Assembly (NCBI RefSeq): GCF_001425235.1
Contig: NZ_LMEA01000008.1
Location: 620,001 to 684,000, forward strand
DNA length: 64,000 nt
Origin: Devosia sp. Root413D1
GTDB taxonomy: Bacteria > Pseudomonadota > Alphaproteobacteria > Rhizobiales > Devosiaceae
Direction of reading: 5' to 3'
The notes under the pieces were generated by a model. The model saw nothing but the letters and a program-made list of their open reading frames with translations, was not told the DNA's origin and did no database searches. The translations under genes and the position numbers were made by a program. Positions within the stretch are counted from its first letter, which is position 1; every line of letters starts with the position of its first letter. Shown here in pieces: positions 61,042 to 64,000 of the stretch.

Positions 61042-61995
61042 TCAGGCCTTTCCCCGCAACCAGCGCGAGAAGGCCCGCAGCTTCTTCAGTTGTGGCAGGT
61101 ACCGCATGTGCAGCCGTCGGCGCAGCGACAACCCCACCTTGATCGGGTGGTAGATGCGGTTCCGCTGGCGGAACTGCTGCGGCGCCCTGACGAAATAGCG
61201 GAATCCGCGCGGTGGCCGATAGGCGTGCGTGGTGCCCATTGTGTGCATATCGAGATGACTGCCGTCGTAGTGATGGCCCCAGCGTTCCCTGGGCGTCTGG
61301 GTATCATGGCCGCCAATCTCGGCGATGGAGAAGCCATCCGCCCGCGCCATCGAAGGCAGCAGCATCTCGAAGTGGCCGTGCCAGCCCGGCTGCAGCAGCA
61401 TCCCGCAGTAGTGCTCCAGCAACCGTCGCGACAGGCGTGAGATCGGCATGAACACGATCAGCGGATCTGCGATCGCGTGCGCGGGCTGCCGATAGATCGG
61501 CGCGAAATAGTAGCTCGGCTCGGCGCTCAGCGGATGAATGCGGGTTGTCAGCAGATCACCCTCGTAGCCGGCCGCAGGCCTGAAGAAGTCAGCCCAGTCG
61601 CCCGAGAAATCGACGTCGTACTCGACCAGCCAGAAGCGGTCGTAAGCCGCCAGCCTGGGGTCGAGAAACGCCGTGATCCAGACCAGGTCGACATAGCCCC
61701 GGGGAGTAGGGTGCTGCAGGAATTCCTGGTAGCGAAGCGGGAAATGCCTGGCGCTGTCGGTCATGCGGACTACGAAATCCGCCTGCACCGGCGCGGGCGT
61801 GCCGAGTTCTCCCTCGTTGTGCTGATAGGCGAGGAAGACGTCGAGCACCGTGCCCGCCTCACGCTTCAGCCGCGCGTAGTGCTCGGCGACTTCCGACGTC
61901 CAGATATGGGTCACGAACACAACGCAGTCGCGTCGTGCACCGTTGGTTTCGGTTTTCGCTTCAGTCAAATCCGGAAGTCCGTCGCTAACCGACAA
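61042..61995 (-). CDS. Glycosyltransferase-like protein of unknown family
   Basis: About 317 aa starting from TTG 61995, overlapping the parC stop by 11 bases, so translation is coupled. [10 protein letters not shown] opens a Rossmann-like part. [18 protein letters not shown] contains a D-x-D-like acidic motif as in nucleotide-sugar transferases. [18 protein letters not shown] and [17 protein letters not shown] are His-rich and distinctive. It faintly resembles DUF3405-type transferases but I cannot assign a family. The basic C-terminus ([20 protein letters not shown]) could attach to membrane. Convergent with bpt, two bases apart. Confidence 0.7.
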   Translation of the reverse strand: MSVSDGLPDLTEAKTETNGARRDCVVFVTHIWTSEVAEHYARLKREAGTVLDVFLAYQHNEGELGTPAPVQADFVVRMTDSARHFPLRYQEFLQHPTPRGYVDLVWITAFLDPRLAAYDRFWLVEYDVDFSGDWADFFRPAAGYEGDLLTTRIHPLSAEPSYYFAPIYRQPAHAIADPLIVFMPISRLSRRLLEHYCGMLLQPGWHGHFEMLLPSMARADGFSIAEIGGHDTQTPRERWGHHYDGSHLDMHTMGTTHAYRPPRGFRYFVRAPQQFRQRNRIYHPIKVGLSLRRRLHMRYLPQLKKLRAFSRWLRGKA

Positions 61996-64000
61996 ACCTG
62001 TTGTTTCTTGGGAAGCCCGTCGGCGGCTGACGACCGGCCGAGGCGCGATCGCCCAGCCATTCGGTCAGCTCAGTCATTGTCTTGGTATAGTTGCGCCCGG
62101 AGGAGTCGGTCCAGGTGAGCCCGACGCCGGAGGGGAAGGTCTTCAGATCCGAGAGGCCGCCGTCCTTGTATTTCTGCAAGCGGACGCCCTTGCCCCTGCC
62201 CATCTCGGGCAACTGGTCGAGCGGGAACACCAGCATCTTGCGGTTCTCGCCGATCACCGCGAGCATGTCGCCTTCGAGCGGCGCGATCAGCCGCGCTTCC
62301 TCGGTGTCGCCGACATTGAGCACCTGCTTGCCCTTGCGGGTATTGGCGATCAGCTCGTCCTCGGCGACGACGAAACCGTCGCCCTTGCGCGAGGCGATGA
62401 CCCGCTTGCGGCCCGGCCGGTAGACGAAGAGATCGACCAGGTCCTGGCCTTCCTCGATATCGACCATCAGCCGCACCGGCTCGCCCTGGCTGCGGCCGCC
62501 CGGCAGGCGATCGCCGGCGAGCGTGAACACCTTGCCGCCAGTGGAGAGCAGCAGCAGCTTGTCGGTGGTCTGGGCGTGGAGGAACAGCTTCAGCCGATCG
62601 CCGGTTTTGAAGCCCTTGTCATCGATCTCGGTGGTGTGGCCGCGCATCGAGCGGATCCAGCCCTTTTCGGAGAGGATCACGGTGATTGGCTCGCGCTCGA
62701 TCATCTGCGTCGCCACTTCCTCGTGGTCGATATCCATCGCCTCGGAGAAGTCGGTCTTGCGGCCCCAACGCGGGTGGCGGGTGACACCGTCCTTCTCGAA
62801 TTTGGGGTAGGCCTTCTTCAGCTCGCCGATTTGCCTCGCGATCTCACCCCACTGCTTCTTGTCGGACGCGATGAGGGCGTTGAGATGCGCCTGCTCCTCG
62901 CTGAGCGTCTTGTGTTCGGTGCGCAGCTCGATTTCCTCGAGCTTGCGCAGCGAGCGCAGCCGCATATTGAGGATCGCTTCGGCCTGCACATCGCTGAGGC
63001 TGAAGGTCGCCATCAGCGAGGCCTTGGCGTCATCCTCCTCGCGGATGATGCGGATCACTTCATCGAGGTTGAGATAGGCGACGATATAGCCGTCGAGCAC
63101 TTCGAGCCGGCGGGCGATCTCGGCCAGCCGGTTGTTGGTGCGGCGCACCAGCACGTCCTTGCGGTGCTCGAGCCAGGCGACGATCGCCTCCTTGAGGCTC
63201 ATCACCCGCGGCACGACCCCGCGGTCGAGGACGTTCATGTTGAGCGAGATGCGCTGCTCGAGGTCGCTCAGCTTGAACAGCTGCTCCATCAGGATAGCCG
63301 GGTCGACCGTGCCGGCGCGCGGCTCGATGACGAGGCGGACATCGTCGGCGCTCTCGTCGCGGATGTCCTTGAGCAGCGGCAGCTTCTTGTTGAGCAAGAG
63401 CTCCGCGATCTTCTCGACCAGCTTGGACTTCTGCACCCCATAGGGGATCTCGGTGACGACGATCTGGTAGACGCCGCGCCCCTTGTCTTCGCGCTCCCAG
63501 CGGGCGCGCAGGCGGAACGAACCGCGGCCGGTCTCGTAGGAATTGAGGATCGAGCTCTGGCTTTCCACCAGGATGCCGCCGGTCGGAAAATCCGGACCGG
63601 GAATGTAGTGCATCAGATCGGCGGTGGTGGTGCCGTCGCGGCCATTGTTGATCAGGTGCAGCGCCGCGTCGCAGATTTCATCGACGTTGTGCGGCGGGAT
63701 CGACGTGGCCATGCCGACGGCGATGCCGGTCGAGCCGTTGGCCAAAAGGTTGGGGAAGTTCGCCGGCAGCACCGAGGGTTCCTCGGTGGCGCCGTCATAG
63801 GTCGGCTTGAAGTCGACCGCGTTCTCGCCCAGGCCCTCGAGCAGCCGAGAGGCCACCTCGGTCATGCGCGCTTCGGTGTAACGGTAAGCCGCCGCCCCGT
63901 CGCCATCGATATTGCCAAAATTCCCCTGGCCGTCGACCAGCGGGTAGCGCATGGCAAAATCCTGCGCTAGGCGGACCATGGCGTCATAGATCGACTGGTC
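61985..64000 (-). CDS. parC: DNA topoisomerase IV subunit A (partial, C-terminal part)
   Basis: 672 residues in frame to the right edge, where [20 protein letters not shown] continues off the window. The catalytic Tyr lies in [11 protein letters not shown], preceded by [33 protein letters not shown] and [18 protein letters not shown] are further type IIA topoisomerase blocks. The C-terminal domain carries degenerate beta-pinwheel blades and lacks a GyrA box, supporting ParC over GyrA. N-terminal quinolone-determining residues are outside the window. Confidence 0.94.
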   Translation of the reverse strand, partial: DQSIYDAMVRLAQDFAMRYPLVDGQGNFGNIDGDGAAAYRYTEARMTEVASRLLEGLGENAVDFKPTYDGATEEPSVLPANFPNLLANGSTGIAVGMATSIPPHNVDEICDAALHLINNGRDGTTTADLMHYIPGPDFPTGGILVESQSSILNSYETGRGSFRLRARWEREDKGRGVYQIVVTEIPYGVQKSKLVEKIAELLLNKKLPLLKDIRDESADDVRLVIEPRAGTVDPAILMEQLFKLSDLEQRISLNMNVLDRGVVPRVMSLKEAIVAWLEHRKDVLVRRTNNRLAEIARRLEVLDGYIVAYLNLDEVIRIIREEDDAKASLMATFSLSDVQAEAILNMRLRSLRKLEEIELRTEHKTLSEEQAHLNALIASDKKQWGEIARQIGELKKAYPKFEKDGVTRHPRWGRKTDFSEAMDIDHEEVATQMIEREPITVILSEKGWIRSMRGHTTEIDDKGFKTGDRLKLFLHAQTTDKLLLLSTGGKVFTLAGDRLPGGRSQGEPVRLMVDIEEGQDLVDLFVYRPGRKRVIASRKGDGFVVAEDELIANTRKGKQVLNVGDTEEARLIAPLEGDMLAVIGENRKMLVFPLDQLPEMGRGKGVRLQKYKDGGLSDLKTFPSGVGLTWTDSSGRNYTKTMTELTEWLGDRASAGRQPPTGFPRNNRFVG

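Overview
The window is GC-rich chromosomal DNA from an alphaproteobacterium. The gene order dapA-smpB ... rpoZ-rsh-pyrE-acpS-lepB-rnc-era-recO, an LdtR-type regulator beside an L,D-transpeptidase, a Porin_2-type porin and an AgpA-type alpha-galactoside importer all point to Hyphomicrobiales. Devosiaceae (Devosia or a relative) is my best guess; this is inference, because no rRNA or other taxonomic marker is present. No tRNA, rRNA, CRISPR array, transposase or prophage was seen.

Positions 1-31 kb are accessory and dominated by carbohydrate uptake. (a) 1-6153: a family-1 sugar ABC importer (binding protein and two permeases, the second cut by the window edge) is divergent from a LacI regulator, followed by a DUF5054 (GH38-like) enzyme. 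(b) 6150-7364: a MazEF-type toxin-antitoxin pair and a LysE exporter. (c) 7584-16148: a MelR-like regulator divergent from an alpha-galactoside system, i.e. a peptide-family ABC importer (binding protein, two permeases, fused double ATPase) plus a GH4 alpha-galactosidase close to MelA. (d) 16.3-19.5 kb: small stand-alone genes (antibiotic-kinase fold, CBS, AraC, ABM, DUF3224). (e) 19.7-25 kb: a tryptophan-halogenase-type flavoenzyme, a small membrane protein, an amidohydrolase, a Gfo/Idh/MocA dehydrogenase and a ceramidase-like hydrolase. (f) 25.2-28.4 kb: gntR-nagB(II)-nagA, divergent from the ceramidase-like gene across an 18-bp perfect palindrome. (g) 28.5-31.9 kb: an outer-membrane beta-barrel, an SDR and a TPR-sulfotransferase.

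Positions 32-42 kb concern the cell envelope: a major porin, then a three-gene unit (a 1128-aa array of about seven repeats ending in an OmpA domain, a 37-aa membrane peptide, and a membrane-anchored Ala/Pro/Glu-rich protein ending in a helix-hairpin-helix-like domain), an alpha/beta hydrolase lacking its nucleophile serine, and a soluble lytic transglycosylase.

Positions 42-64 kb are core: dapA, smpB, a family-5 uracil-DNA glycosylase, a NYN-domain protein, rpoZ and the tightly packed rsh-pyrE-acpS-lepB-rnc-era-recO run, then L,D-transpeptidase/LdtR, hemB, an NlpC/P60-like protein, an RDD protein, bpt and the C-terminal part of parC.

The intergenic DNA is unusually rich in palindromic repeats. 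At least five families can be recognised by eye: a bipartite G/C-rich element, a GTCATCCC REP, a 40-bp AGGAAAAGT block followed by a locus-specific hairpin, a 146-bp element with 21-bp terminal inverted repeats, and a rhizobial-type short palindrome. Several good rho-independent terminators are also visible.
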